Shown here: piece by piece, positions 7,783-16,338 of the stretch
Numbering within the stretch: the stretch's first letter is position 1
Layout: each line of letters starts with the position of its first letter
Assembly (NCBI GenBank): GCA_019894765.1
Contig: JAGXNT010000035.1
Coordinates: 1 to 35,953 of the forward strand
DNA: 35,953 nucleotides
Origin: Candidatus Heimdallarchaeota archaeon
Lineage (GTDB): Archaea > Asgardarchaeota > Heimdallarchaeia > JABLTI01
Direction of reading: 5' to 3'
The notes under the pieces: model-generated
Seen by the model: only the letters and a program-made list of their open reading frames with translations
What the model was told of the DNA's origin: nothing
The model's database searches: none
Translations under genes and position numbers: made by a program

Positions 7783-9527
7783 AAATTATTGACATTGACT
7801 TATCTAAAAGAAAAGTCAAAACTATTGATGACGATAAACTAGACAAATACTTGGGTGGAGTCATTCTAGCTACAGAGATCTTCACTAAGAATTGTTCACC
7901 TACTGCTGATCCTCTTTCAAAAGATAACATAATTGTATTTGCAAATGGTCCACTAACAGCTGCCTTTCCTACTGCTTCTAAAACCGTTGCTATGTTCAAG
8001 TCACCTTTAAACAATGAGCTAGGTGAAAGCTATGCTGGAGGAAGGTTGGCTTCTGCATTAAGATTTGCTGGATATGATGGATTAATTATTCGAGGAAAGG
8101 CAACACATCCTGTATATATTGCAGTACATGATGATAGTATTACTATCAAGAATGCAGAATTACTATGGAATCTTAGAAGTGTTTTTGCGGTTGGGAGAAT
8201 TTTAAGAGATGCGGAACCACAAGGTCCAGGTCGACGGAGTTTTATTAGATCTGGTAGGGCAGGGGATAGATTAGTTAAATATGCAAATATTAACGTTGAT
8301 AATTATCGTCACTTTGGTCGATTGGGTTTAGGAGCTGTTTTTGGATCGAAGAATCTAAAAGCCTTAGTGATTGAAGGAACCAAAGATTTTGTGTTTCCAG
8401 ATATGAAAGCATACAAGAAAGCCTATCGAGAAATTTACGATCATCTCAAAAACAGTGACGACATGGACAAATACCACATTTTGGGGACTGCTGCAGGTAT
8501 AAAATCAATTAATGCAATGGGAGCTTTACCCACAAGGAATTTCAGTAGTGGAAAATTTGAACACATAGACAAAATCTCAGGGGAGTATTTTGCAGACAAT
8601 TTGTTGTTAAGAAAAATTGCTTGCTCCCAATGTCCTGTAGGTTGTATACATGTTGCATATCTTCGCGTTCCATACAAGAAAGAAGAATATGATGTGGAAA
8701 CAACTTTTGTTCCATATGATTATGAGTTAATCTATGCATTAGGATCGAATTTAGGAATTGAATCTGGATCAGAAGTATTACGATTAATTGAAATTGCTGA
8801 TAGGAATGGGTTTGATATAATTTCTTTGGGTGGGATATTAGCTTGGGCAACAGATGCTTATCAAGAAGGATTAATCTCACCAACAGATACAATGGGAGTT
8901 AATTTTGAATTTGGGAATACCATTAATTATCTAACTGCAATTGATTTGACAATACAGAGAGCGAATGATTTCTATCATACTTTCGGTGAAGGATTAGATG
9001 CTTGCGTTGAAAAATATGGTGGGGAGGAATTTGCTGTTCGTATTGGAGGACAATCTCCTGCTGGGTATATGACTGGACCTGCAAGTATAATTGGTCATAT
9101 TATCGGTCAAAGACATTCTCATCTTTGTAATGCTGGCTATAATTATGATCAAAAATCATTTGGAAAGGAAATGAAACCAATCGAGATTGTTGATTCTTTA
9201 ATCGTAGAAGAGAAATGGCGACTAATACTTAATTCATTGGTTGTATGCTTATTTGCTAGGAAAGTATTCAATATTGAACGAACATTAAGCAGTTTAAATT
9301 CCATAGGCAAAAACTATACTGAAAAATCCTTACTAAAACTTGCAGATGAAGCTTATAAGAAAAAGAATCTATGGAAAAAAGAAGCGGGACAAACTTTCTC
9401 TATTGAGAAACTTGCTGAACGTATTTTTAGATTTAAGACACCACATGGATTCATAAAGAGAGAATTCATTCAAGAGGCAATAGAATACTACTCAAAGATA
9501 TCTAATATCCCATTGTTATCTGAATAA
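7779..9527 (+). CDS. Aldehyde:ferredoxin oxidoreductase family tungstoenzyme
   Basis: 582 residues, near the usual 600. Family features seen: the N-terminal MKIIDIDLSKRKV strand, the tungstopterin-binding domain with GESYAGGRLASALRFAGYDG, RSGRAGDRL and GRLGLGAVFGSKNLKAL, the [4Fe-4S] ligands CSQCPVGC with a distal cysteine in LVVCLFARK, and the DRNGFDIISLGG pterin-contact motif. AOR-family enzymes oxidise aldehydes (or reduce acids) with ferredoxin; substrate cannot be told here. The upstream four-cluster ferredoxin resembles AOR systems that carry a dedicated electron-transfer subunit. The start at 7779 overlaps the previous stop. An in-frame ATG at 7710 lies inside the ferredoxin gene and would add 23 unrelated residues, so it was not used. 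Confidence 0.92.
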   Translation: MKIIDIDLSKRKVKTIDDDKLDKYLGGVILATEIFTKNCSPTADPLSKDNIIVFANGPLTAAFPTASKTVAMFKSPLNNELGESYAGGRLASALRFAGYDGLIIRGKATHPVYIAVHDDSITIKNAELLWNLRSVFAVGRILRDAEPQGPGRRSFIRSGRAGDRLVKYANINVDNYRHFGRLGLGAVFGSKNLKALVIEGTKDFVFPDMKAYKKAYREIYDHLKNSDDMDKYHILGTAAGIKSINAMGALPTRNFSSGKFEHIDKISGEYFADNLLLRKIACSQCPVGCIHVAYLRVPYKKEEYDVETTFVPYDYELIYALGSNLGIESGSEVLRLIEIADRNGFDIISLGGILAWATDAYQEGLISPTDTMGVNFEFGNTINYLTAIDLTIQRANDFYHTFGEGLDACVEKYGGEEFAVRIGGQSPAGYMTGPASIIGHIIGQRHSHLCNAGYNYDQKSFGKEMKPIEIVDSLIVEEKWRLILNSLVVCLFARKVFNIERTLSSLNSIGKNYTEKSLLKLADEAYKKKNLWKKEAGQTFSIEKLAERIFRFKTPHGFIKREFIQEAIEYYSKISNIPLLSE

Positions 9528-9536
9528 AAAGAAGAA

Positions 9537-9575
9537 AGAGGAAATCCAATTTTAGGATTCTCTATTTTGTTTTTA
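9537..9575 (+). terminator. Terminator at the end of the tungstoenzyme operon
   Basis: AATCC (9543-9547) pairs with GGATT (9555-9559) over a 7-nt loop, extended by AGAG (9537-9540) with CTCT (9560-9563) past a 2-nt bulge, then ATTTTGTTTTTAG. It overlaps the 3' end of the convergent DegV gene. Confidence 0.5.
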
Positions 9576-10461
9576 GCAACCAGTTCGGATCAAATTTACC
9601 AATGTAATCTACTGTTAAGAGCTTCTTGCCTGTGAAAAATGAAGTAAGTGGTCCAGTTTCTTGGATTATTATTTCTTTGTTTTCTGGGTTATGTTTTGCC
9701 ATATGCTCAGCTATCTCTTCTGCAGCTTCTGGCCATCTTGTATGATTGATAAATACTGTTTTATTATCCGGATGCATGTTTCGTAAAGCTTCTACACCAA
9801 GTCTCTTCATTTGTTGAATTATTAACTTATCATCTGCTCGTAGCTGCCCATAGATGTGTACTTCGCCATCGACATATCCACAAACTGGCTTAAATTTCAA
9901 AATGTTTGCCATAAATTTCTTTGCTTTCGAAATTCGTCCTGCTCTTTCAAGATTATCAAGAGTATTCATTATTCCTCTTAGATTTAACTCAGGCAACCAT
10001 TCTTCGACTTTCTTTGCTACTTCTTCTTTTGATTTGCCTTCAGAAGCTAATCTTGCAGCTTCAAGAGCTATTAATCCTAAAGATGAACAAGTAACTTGGG
10101 TATCATAAACGCTGATATCTTTATCTGGCAAATGTTGTTTTACGACACTTTGTGCTGTCCTGAAAGTACCGGACAATTTTTCAGAGATAAAAAGACCAAT
10201 GACTGTATCAGCAACTGTTAATGCTTCTTCAAAAGCCTTCAGAAAAACTCCTGGACCTGGGATTGCTGTTGTGGGAATTTCTTTGTCGACAAGACTATAG
10301 TATTCATCCCAAGTAATGCCTTTTTCTATACCTTCAACTTTGTAAGTTTTGCTTTCAAAATTTATCAAAATCGGTAGTATAGTAATTTTATGTTTCTCAA
10401 CGAGTTCTGGTGGTAGATCAGAAGACGCATCTGTAATAATTGCTACTTTTCTTTCACTCAA
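9562..10461 (-). CDS. DegV family fatty-acid-binding protein, copy 1
   Basis: 299 residues, the usual DegV length. Signature motifs: TDASSDLP at the N-terminus, PGPGVFLKAFEEAL, LSGTFRTAQ, and LDNLERAGRIS in the middle. DegV/FakB-type proteins bind a single fatty-acid chain; in Firmicutes they present fatty acids to a kinase. What lipid an archaeon would load is an open question, since its membranes are presumably isoprenoid-based; no FakA-like kinase is in the window. Start TTG at 10461 is backed by AGGAG about 10 nt upstream. It lies directly downstream of its paralogue on the same strand but has its own TATA box and follows a terminator, so it is probably transcribed separately. Confidence 0.92.
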   Translation of the reverse strand: MSERKVAIITDASSDLPPELVEKHKITILPILINFESKTYKVEGIEKGITWDEYYSLVDKEIPTTAIPGPGVFLKAFEEALTVADTVIGLFISEKLSGTFRTAQSVVKQHLPDKDISVYDTQVTCSSLGLIALEAARLASEGKSKEEVAKKVEEWLPELNLRGIMNTLDNLERAGRISKAKKFMANILKFKPVCGYVDGEVHIYGQLRADDKLIIQQMKRLGVEALRNMHPDNKTVFINHTRWPEAAEEIAEHMAKHNPENKEIIIQETGPLTSFFTGKKLLTVDYIGKFDPNWLLKTK

Positions 10462-10522
10462 ATTTAGTAATCTCCTGTTACTTAATCACTTGCCATGTGA
10501 TTAGAATCTAAATTGTTCTAGT

Positions 10523-10532
10523 GTTTATAACT
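10523..10532 (-). promoter_or_regulatory. TATA-box promoter for DegV copy 1
   Basis: AGTTATAAAC on the minus strand, 62-71 nt before the TTG start, and identical to the box at 7266-7275. Confidence 0.55.
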
Positions 10533-10565
10533 TTTTTTTACAAACAAATTCATGCTTAATACTAA

Positions 10566-10597
10566 AAAAAGATAAAAAGAAAAGCTCTGAAAAGAGC
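10566..10597 (-). terminator. Hairpin terminator of DegV copy 2
   Basis: GCTCT (10584-10588) and AGAGC (10593-10597) form a 5-bp stem with a 4-nt loop, 13 nt after the stop at 10610. In the minus direction it is followed by TTTTCTTTTTATC. Confidence 0.6.
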
Positions 10598-10609
10598 CTA
10601 CAATTCTTT

Positions 10610-11509
10610 TTATTTTGTTTCCATTAACCAGTTTGAATCAAATTTCCCAATATAACCAAAGGCTAATAATTTCTTTCCAGTGTAGAATGCATTTATTACC
10701 CCAGTTTCTTGGATAATTATTTCTTTGTTCTTGGGGTTGACCGTTTTGAGAAAAGCGACTATTTCTTCTGCTGCTTCAGGCCATCTTGAGTGTGCGAGAA
10801 ATAGAGTATTGTTGTCATCCACCATGTTTTCAAGTGCTTTTTCACCGAATTTTTTCATTTGCGAAATAATTAATGCATCATCAGCTTTTATGTTCCCATA
10901 TACATGGATTTCATCCTCTTCAAATCCTAGAACTGGTTTATACTTCAACATATTTGCAAAGAATTTCTTAGTTTTTGATAATCTGCCAGTTCGCACAAGA
11001 TTATCGAGTTGATTGATGATTCCCGCATAATTCACTTTTTTAATCCAATTTTCAACTTTATTACATACATCTGCTTTTGCATGACCAGCGGCTGCAAGAC
11101 GTGCTGCTTCTATTACAACTACTCCAACACCTACACTATTAACACCAGCATGATAGATGCTAATGTCTTTATCCTGCATATGTTGTTGTGCAACCATGGT
11201 GGCAGTATTAAAGACTCCAGAAAGCTTGTTTGAAATAAAAATCCCAATTACAGAATCAGCGATTTCAAGTGCTTTATTAAACGTCTTCATAAACACTCCT
11301 GGACCTGGTATTCCAGTCGAAGGAACTTCTTTCTCAGTAATTTTGTAGAATTCATCCCAAGTTAATCCTTTCTCAATCCCCTCGGATTTAAAAGATTCTT
11401 CCTCAAAATTCATTAGAATTGGAACTATGTTGATATTGTATTTCTCCTCTAATTCGGGTGGGATATCACCAGAAGCATCAGTTACAATAGCTACTTTTTG
11501 TTTACTCAT
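10610..11509 (-). CDS. DegV family fatty-acid-binding protein, copy 2
   Basis: 299 residues, same length and motifs as the neighbouring copy: TDASGDIP, PGPGVFMKTFNKAL, LSGVFNTAT and LDNLVRTGRLSK. More than half the residues agree with copy 1, and the tails are nearly superimposable (KEIIIQETG, FYTGKKLL, YIGKFDSNWLMETK), so this is a tandem duplication. Differences cluster in the pocket-lining middle part (for example IYHAGVNSVGVGV against VYDTQVTCSSLGL), so the two may bind different ligands. ATG start at 11509 with GGAGAT 8 nt upstream. Confidence 0.92.
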   Translation of the reverse strand: MSKQKVAIVTDASGDIPPELEEKYNINIVPILMNFEEESFKSEGIEKGLTWDEFYKITEKEVPSTGIPGPGVFMKTFNKALEIADSVIGIFISNKLSGVFNTATMVAQQHMQDKDISIYHAGVNSVGVGVVVIEAARLAAAGHAKADVCNKVENWIKKVNYAGIINQLDNLVRTGRLSKTKKFFANMLKYKPVLGFEEDEIHVYGNIKADDALIISQMKKFGEKALENMVDDNNTLFLAHSRWPEAAEEIVAFLKTVNPKNKEIIIQETGVINAFYTGKKLLAFGYIGKFDSNWLMETK

Positions 11510-11707
11510 TATTAAAAATCTCCATTTTGATATTAACTTTTTTTATGGGGTTAATATGATAAAAACTTGCTATTATTTAACTATTATGCGTTTAATATAT
11601 TCACACAGAAAAAATTAGATAAATAGAAAATTCACTTATGGTTTGCTAACAAAATCGGTAATTTTAATTGAACTAGTTTAATTTTGAGCTTGAAATATCT
11701 TCAACAG

Positions 11708-11755
11708 AATTTATATTGAAGTAGTATAAAGTATAACGCATATGGGGGCAATAAA
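11708..11755 (+). promoter_or_regulatory. Promoter and ribosome binding site of icd
   Basis: A TATA-like AATTTATATT (11708-11717) lies about 40-48 nt before the icd ATG. GGGGG (11744-11748) follows, ending seven nt before the ATG at 11756. The 246-bp space upstream of icd holds no other gene I can support. Confidence 0.45.
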
Positions 11756-13057
11756 ATGATCTCATACGAAAAATTAACTCCTCCTACAAAAGGCGAAAAA
11801 ATAACAAAAGATAAAGATGGAAACCTCATCGTTCCTGATAAACCAATTATTCCATATATAGCAGGAGACGGTATTGGTCCAGAAGTTGTAGAAGCAATGC
11901 GAGCAGTAGTGGATGCTGCTGTCAAGAAAGCCTATAATGGTAAAAAAGAGATTATCTGGTTTGAGATTTTTGCCGGAGAGAAGGCTCGAGATATTTATGC
12001 TGCTGATTACACTGAGAAGCAATTAGCGGAAATGGATCCTAAAGATGTAAGAGATCTATTTCTTCCTAAAGATACTTTGAAAGCTATTAATGATTATATT
12101 GTAGCAATAAAAGGACCACTCACTACACCAGTAGGAAAAGGATTCAGAAGTTTAAATGTGGCAATTAGACAACTACTAGATCTTTACGCTTGTGTTAGAC
12201 CTGTTTCTCATTTAAAAGGAGTTCCTGCACCAGTTAAAACACCTGAGAAAGTAAATATGGTTATCTTCAGAGAAAATATAGAAGATGTTTATTCTGGAAT
12301 AGAATTTGAACCCGAATCAATATCAGCAAAGAAATTGATTAAATTCCTGAATGATGAATTAGGAACCAAAATAATCATGGAATCAGGCATTGGAATTAAG
12401 CCAATGTCTTGGGCAAATACTTCACGATTAGTTAGACAAGCAATCAAATACGCAATCGAGAAAGGATTTGATTCAGTTACTCTCGTACACAAGGGCAACA
12501 TTATGAAATTTACTGAAGGTAAATTCAGAGATTGGGGATACAAGTTAGCTGCAGAAGAATTCTCACATATAGTGATTAGTGAAAAAGATATGTGGGACAA
12601 CCACAATGGTAAGTTACCTGAAGGTAAAATTCTAATTAAAGATCGAATTGCTGATTCTATGTTCCAACAAATTTTGCTCAGACCTGATGAATATAGTGTG
12701 CTTGCTTTACCAAATCTAAACGGAGACTACATTAGCGATGCATTAGCTGCTCAAGTAGGTGGTTTAGGTTTTGCCCCTGGAGCAAATATTGGTGATAATG
12801 CAGCAGTTTTTGAAGCAACTCATGGCACTGCACCAAAACATGCAGGCAAAAACAAAGTAAATCCTGGTTCAGTCTTGTTCTCAGGAGTAATGATGCTTGA
12901 TTACATGGGTTGGACAGAAGCTTGTGAAATAATTAAAACAGCAACAGAGAAAACCATTTTACAAAAGAAAGTTACTTACGATATTGCAAGACAATTAGAA
13001 AACGTAACTCCAATTGGAACTTCTAATTTCGCTGATGCAATCATTAGTAACATGTAA
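11756..13057 (+). CDS. icd: Isocitrate dehydrogenase, NADP-type
   Basis: 433 residues; oxidative decarboxylation of isocitrate to 2-oxoglutarate. Matches the bacterial/archaeal type I IDH family along its length: [10 protein letters not shown] near residue 35, the isocitrate-binding loop [10 protein letters not shown] with Ser132, Asn134 and Arg138, [14 protein letters not shown], the catalytic Lys region [30 protein letters not shown], and the cofactor loop [17 protein letters not shown] from residue 356. The Lys-His pair in that loop, rather than Asp-Ile, points to NADP, although most relatives have Lys-Tyr. Followed after 33 nt by aconitase on the same strand, probably one operon supplying 2-oxoglutarate. 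Confidence 0.95.
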   Translation: MISYEKLTPPTKGEKITKDKDGNLIVPDKPIIPYIAGDGIGPEVVEAMRAVVDAAVKKAYNGKKEIIWFEIFAGEKARDIYAADYTEKQLAEMDPKDVRDLFLPKDTLKAINDYIVAIKGPLTTPVGKGFRSLNVAIRQLLDLYACVRPVSHLKGVPAPVKTPEKVNMVIFRENIEDVYSGIEFEPESISAKKLIKFLNDELGTKIIMESGIGIKPMSWANTSRLVRQAIKYAIEKGFDSVTLVHKGNIMKFTEGKFRDWGYKLAAEEFSHIVISEKDMWDNHNGKLPEGKILIKDRIADSMFQQILLRPDEYSVLALPNLNGDYISDALAAQVGGLGFAPGANIGDNAAVFEATHGTAPKHAGKNKVNPGSVLFSGVMMLDYMGWTEACEIIKTATEKTILQKKVTYDIARQLENVTPIGTSNFADAIISNM

Positions 13058-13090
13058 TCCAATAGCTGCAACATTCGAAGGTCTTGGAAT

Positions 13091-15163
13091 ATGAATGGTA
13101 AAAATATCGTACAGAAAGTCTTAGAAGCACACAATATATCCGATAAACCCATAACTGATTACAAATTAGGAGATCCTATATTTGTTAATATAGATCAATG
13201 TATCACCCAAGATGCTACTGGGACTATGGCTTGGTTGGAATTTGAAGCGATAAACATTCCAGAAGTAAAAGTTCCATTAGTAGTATCCTATATTGATCAT
13301 AATATGTTACAAACTGATTTTAGAAATGCAGATGATCACCAATTCTTACAATCAATTGCTGCTAAGAAAGGAGCTATATTATCAAAACCAGGCAATGGAA
13401 TAATTCACCAGGTTCATCTCGAGAACTTTGCGAGACCTGGTAAAATTATGCTTGGAACTGATTCCCATACACCTACAGGTGGTGGGGTGGGTTCTTTAGC
13501 AATTGGAGTGGGAGGATTAGTAGTTGCTACAGTAATGGCTGGAGAACCATTTGAGCTTAAATACCCTAAAGTTGTGAAGGTAAATCTCACTGGGAAATTG
13601 AATCGTCCATGGGTTACAGCAATGGATGTTATTCTTGAACTCTTAAAATTACGTGGAGTTAAAGGGGGATTAAAATCAATCTTTGAATACTCTGGTCCCG
13701 GAGTAAAAGACCTCACTGCTCCAGAGCGAGCAACTATCACCAACATGGGAGCTGAATTAGGTGCAACAACTTCTATTTTTCCAAGTGATGAATTAACCAA
13801 GCACTTCCTCAAAGCACAAGATCGAGAACTTGATTATACCTTGCTAGTTGCTGATGATGATGCCAAATATGATGAAGTTGTAGAGATTGACCTTTCAAAG
13901 GTTGAACCAAATGTTGCTTTACCACATAGTCCAGGATCAGTAGTCAAAATACGTGAATTAGTTGAACAAATACCTGTTTCAAAGCTAAATGAACGATTCC
14001 CAAATAAGGTGCATGAAGATATCAAAACACACGTGGGAAGATTATATGAACGTGATTTATTAGTAGATCAAGTATGTGTTGGAAGTTGTACTAATGCCTC
14101 ATATCTTGCACTTGCAACTACTGCTTCAATTTTGAAGGATCAAACAATTGCAATAAATGTTAGCATGACTGTTTCTCCAGGATCAAAGAATGTATTCACT
14201 CAATTAGCACAAGAAGGAATTTTGACGGATATCATAGGATCGGGTGCTCGAATTCTAGAAAGTGGGTGTGGTCCTTGCATTGGAATGGGTCAAACACCTC
14301 CAACTAATGGAATTTCTGTGAGAACCTTCAATAGGAATTTCTATAGCAGAACTGGAGAAAAAACTGCTGGGGCTTATCTAATGAGTCCAACTTCTGCTTC
14401 ATTAATTGCCATTAAAGGAAAATTTGTTGATCCACTAAAAGAGAAAACAATAAAACCGAAAATCTATGATGAGCCAGACAAATTCATAACATCAAAGAAT
14501 ATGTTCATTTATCCTTCTGAAGATAAGAAAGAACGAGAAAAAATCGAGATAATTAAAGGACCCAACATTGTTGATTGTCCTATAAATGATCCCCTTGCAT
14601 CAGAAATCACCAGTCTTGTTTTGTTGAAAACTAAAGATGACATAACCACAGATGACATCATGATGGCCGGAGCAAAAGTCTTACCATTACGATCGAATAT
14701 TCCCGCAATTGCTCAATTTGTCTTTAATCCTATTGATGAATTATTTGTAATTCAAGCTAAAAAATTGAATCCCGAAAATAAACGTAGAGTCTTCATAGTA
14801 GTTGGGGGAAACAATTACGGTCAAGGATCAAGTCGTGAACATGCAGCAATTGCTCCAATGTGGTTAGGATTAGGAGCGGTAATCGCAAAAAGTATCGCCC
14901 GAATACATCGAGATAATTTGATACAATGGGGAATGTTACCACTCGAATTTGTAGAGCCTAAAGACTATGATAATGTCTCGCAGGAAGATACCTTAGTATT
15001 GAAAGAACTGAATTCGCTAAAAGAAGGAATTTCAATAATTGAAGTGGAAAACAAAACACAGAACCTTTCATTCAAGGTTAAAGTGAATCTTTCATCAAAA
15101 GAAATAGAAATGCTGAGCGAAGGTGGAGCTTTACCCTTAATTAAATCTAAATTGTCTTCATAA
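13091..15163 (+). CDS. Aconitate hydratase
   Basis: 690-residue single-chain aconitase interconverting citrate and isocitrate, somewhat shorter than mitochondrial aconitase. The [4Fe-4S] ligands are Cys333 in GSCTNASY and Cys393/Cys396 in SGCGPCIGMG. Substrate-site motifs are visible: IDHNMLQTDF, LGTDSHTPTGGG and, in the C-terminal swivel domain, YGQGSSREHAAIAP with RIHRDNLIQWGMLPLEF. The swivel domain is in its usual C-terminal place. Homoaconitase or isopropylmalate isomerase are less likely because those are normally split or shorter. Its product feeds the isocitrate dehydrogenase encoded just upstream. A T-rich terminator candidate follows. Confidence 0.93.
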   Translation: MNGKNIVQKVLEAHNISDKPITDYKLGDPIFVNIDQCITQDATGTMAWLEFEAINIPEVKVPLVVSYIDHNMLQTDFRNADDHQFLQSIAAKKGAILSKPGNGIIHQVHLENFARPGKIMLGTDSHTPTGGGVGSLAIGVGGLVVATVMAGEPFELKYPKVVKVNLTGKLNRPWVTAMDVILELLKLRGVKGGLKSIFEYSGPGVKDLTAPERATITNMGAELGATTSIFPSDELTKHFLKAQDRELDYTLLVADDDAKYDEVVEIDLSKVEPNVALPHSPGSVVKIRELVEQIPVSKLNERFPNKVHEDIKTHVGRLYERDLLVDQVCVGSCTNASYLALATTASILKDQTIAINVSMTVSPGSKNVFTQLAQEGILTDIIGSGARILESGCGPCIGMGQTPPTNGISVRTFNRNFYSRTGEKTAGAYLMSPTSASLIAIKGKFVDPLKEKTIKPKIYDEPDKFITSKNMFIYPSEDKKEREKIEIIKGPNIVDCPINDPLASEITSLVLLKTKDDITTDDIMMAGAKVLPLRSNIPAIAQFVFNPIDELFVIQAKKLNPENKRRVFIVVGGNNYGQGSSREHAAIAPMWLGLGAVIAKSIARIHRDNLIQWGMLPLEFVEPKDYDNVSQEDTLVLKELNSLKEGISIIEVENKTQNLSFKVKVNLSSKEIEMLSEGGALPLIKSKLSS

Positions 15164-15178
15164 GAACTATCTAAACGG

Positions 15179-15233
15179 AAAAAAGACCTTAATCATTAAA
15201 CAATTCCAATAGGTCCTAAAACGTCTTTTTTTT
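15179..15233 (+). terminator. T-rich terminator candidate after aconitase
   Basis: AAAAAAGAC (15179-15187) can pair with GTCTTTTTT (15223-15231); the latter continues into an eight-T run. The loop is long (35 nt), so the T-run alone may be what matters. Confidence 0.4.
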
Positions 15234-15296
15234 GTTAAATGACTGCTTAGAATTTAAAAAAAGCTAGTAATTCATTTCGAAGAACATCATCATATT

Positions 15297-15312
15297 GGTC
15301 GATTTATCGACG
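15297..15312. repeat. CGTCGA-type palindrome between convergent genes
   Basis: On the minus strand it reads CGTCGA-TAAA-TCGACC, one base short of the perfect palindrome at 25143-25158. It sits 45 nt beyond the stop of the minus-strand gene that ends at 15358, in the convergent space after aconitase. No second hairpin of the GTCTYA type is next to it. Confidence 0.5.
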
Positions 15313-15357
15313 TAGAAATCTTTGTTTTTTTTGAAAAAATTATAGCTTAGTTAGATA

Positions 15358-16143
15358 TCAAAAAACAACAATAACTTCTTCGAATATTGAGGGATCACTT
15401 ACAATAAAATTGATTAATTCAATGTATACACTTAGAGCATCATATGCTCTTTCTCGTGATCTAAATTTTGTGGAGAGAGTTAGAATATTGGTCATGTTTA
15501 ACCCTTCAAGTTTTACTCCCCCTTCCATAGTTGACACTAGAAACATAACCCATATAGGCTTGTTTTTCGCAAAAATAGAATCTCTAGGAAAAGTATGTGC
15601 GAACACAACTCGAGCTTTTCCTTTATAATTTTCACCGAATTCATTTTCTAAGCTACTAGCTTCAATTACCCGTAACTTGTTAAATTCTTTCTTAGCGATT
15701 AACTCATCTAGTCGAATTATCCAATCATATCGTAAAATAATGGAACTACTACTATCGTCTTCTAAGAATTTCCAAATTGGACAATATTGATGTCTTTCTT
15801 GTCCCATAATTCTTTCGTTAAACATGGCTGTCCAAAGTTTTTCTCGAAGACTAACCATATCAATATTTACCGGTCCTTTTCTGAACTGCTCTCGATCAAC
15901 AACAGATTGTGCATCCTGTTGCATTTGAATTAATTTTCTCTCTGCTTTAATTTTTGAAAAAACAGTTCCTTCTAAAACAACCATGCCAAGTTTCTGTATA
16001 ATTACTCGAGAGATTGCTCCTAAAGGAAGCTGAGTAACTGTTTTCAACCATTCCAAACTAACCTCATCTCGATTACCTATAAGCTCCTTAATTGAGCTAA
16101 TCATTTCTTCAGTAATCTTTTCTTCCTTTTCTTTAGAGGTCAA
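15358..16143 (-). CDS. Unknown protein with winged-helix-like N-terminus
   Basis: 261 residues, not recognised. The first 65 residues look like a small helical or winged-helix domain: helix EEMISSIKELI, then VSLEWLKTVTQLPLGAISRVIIQKLG, then a hairpin VVLEGTVF, the pattern seen in PCI-like and regulator winged helices. The rest is a mixed alpha/beta region with QYCPIWKFLEDD and a Phe/Val-rich stretch before MEGGVKLEGLNMTNIL. No catalytic motif, TM helix or signal peptide is visible. The start is TTG at 16143, with GGGGGA six nt upstream. It is divergent from the folliculin-like candidate and next to a Ras-like gene, so a link to GTPase signalling is possible but unsupported by sequence. Confidence 0.75.
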   Translation of the reverse strand: MTSKEKEEKITEEMISSIKELIGNRDEVSLEWLKTVTQLPLGAISRVIIQKLGMVVLEGTVFSKIKAERKLIQMQQDAQSVVDREQFRKGPVNIDMVSLREKLWTAMFNERIMGQERHQYCPIWKFLEDDSSSSIILRYDWIIRLDELIAKKEFNKLRVIEASSLENEFGENYKGKARVVFAHTFPRDSIFAKNKPIWVMFLVSTMEGGVKLEGLNMTNILTLSTKFRSRERAYDALSVYIELINFIVSDPSIFEEVIVVF

Positions 16144-16338
16144 TTTATTTCCCCCATTTTCATAAAATGGTTAATTTTTATTGTGCTCTGATTAAATATT
16201 ACTAATATTATACTTTTCTGTTTTTCTAAACATACGATTCATAATAAAATCTTGGAATTTGCTGTAAACAAATACTATTAAAACCAATTTAATTTTTGTA
16301 TTATAGTTTACAATAGAACTTCAACAGGTCATGCATAA

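Noticed and set aside
8441..8892. Minus-strand reading frames inside the tungstoenzyme gene
   Set aside because: They lie fully inside a well-conserved gene, have no family resemblance and no ribosome binding site.
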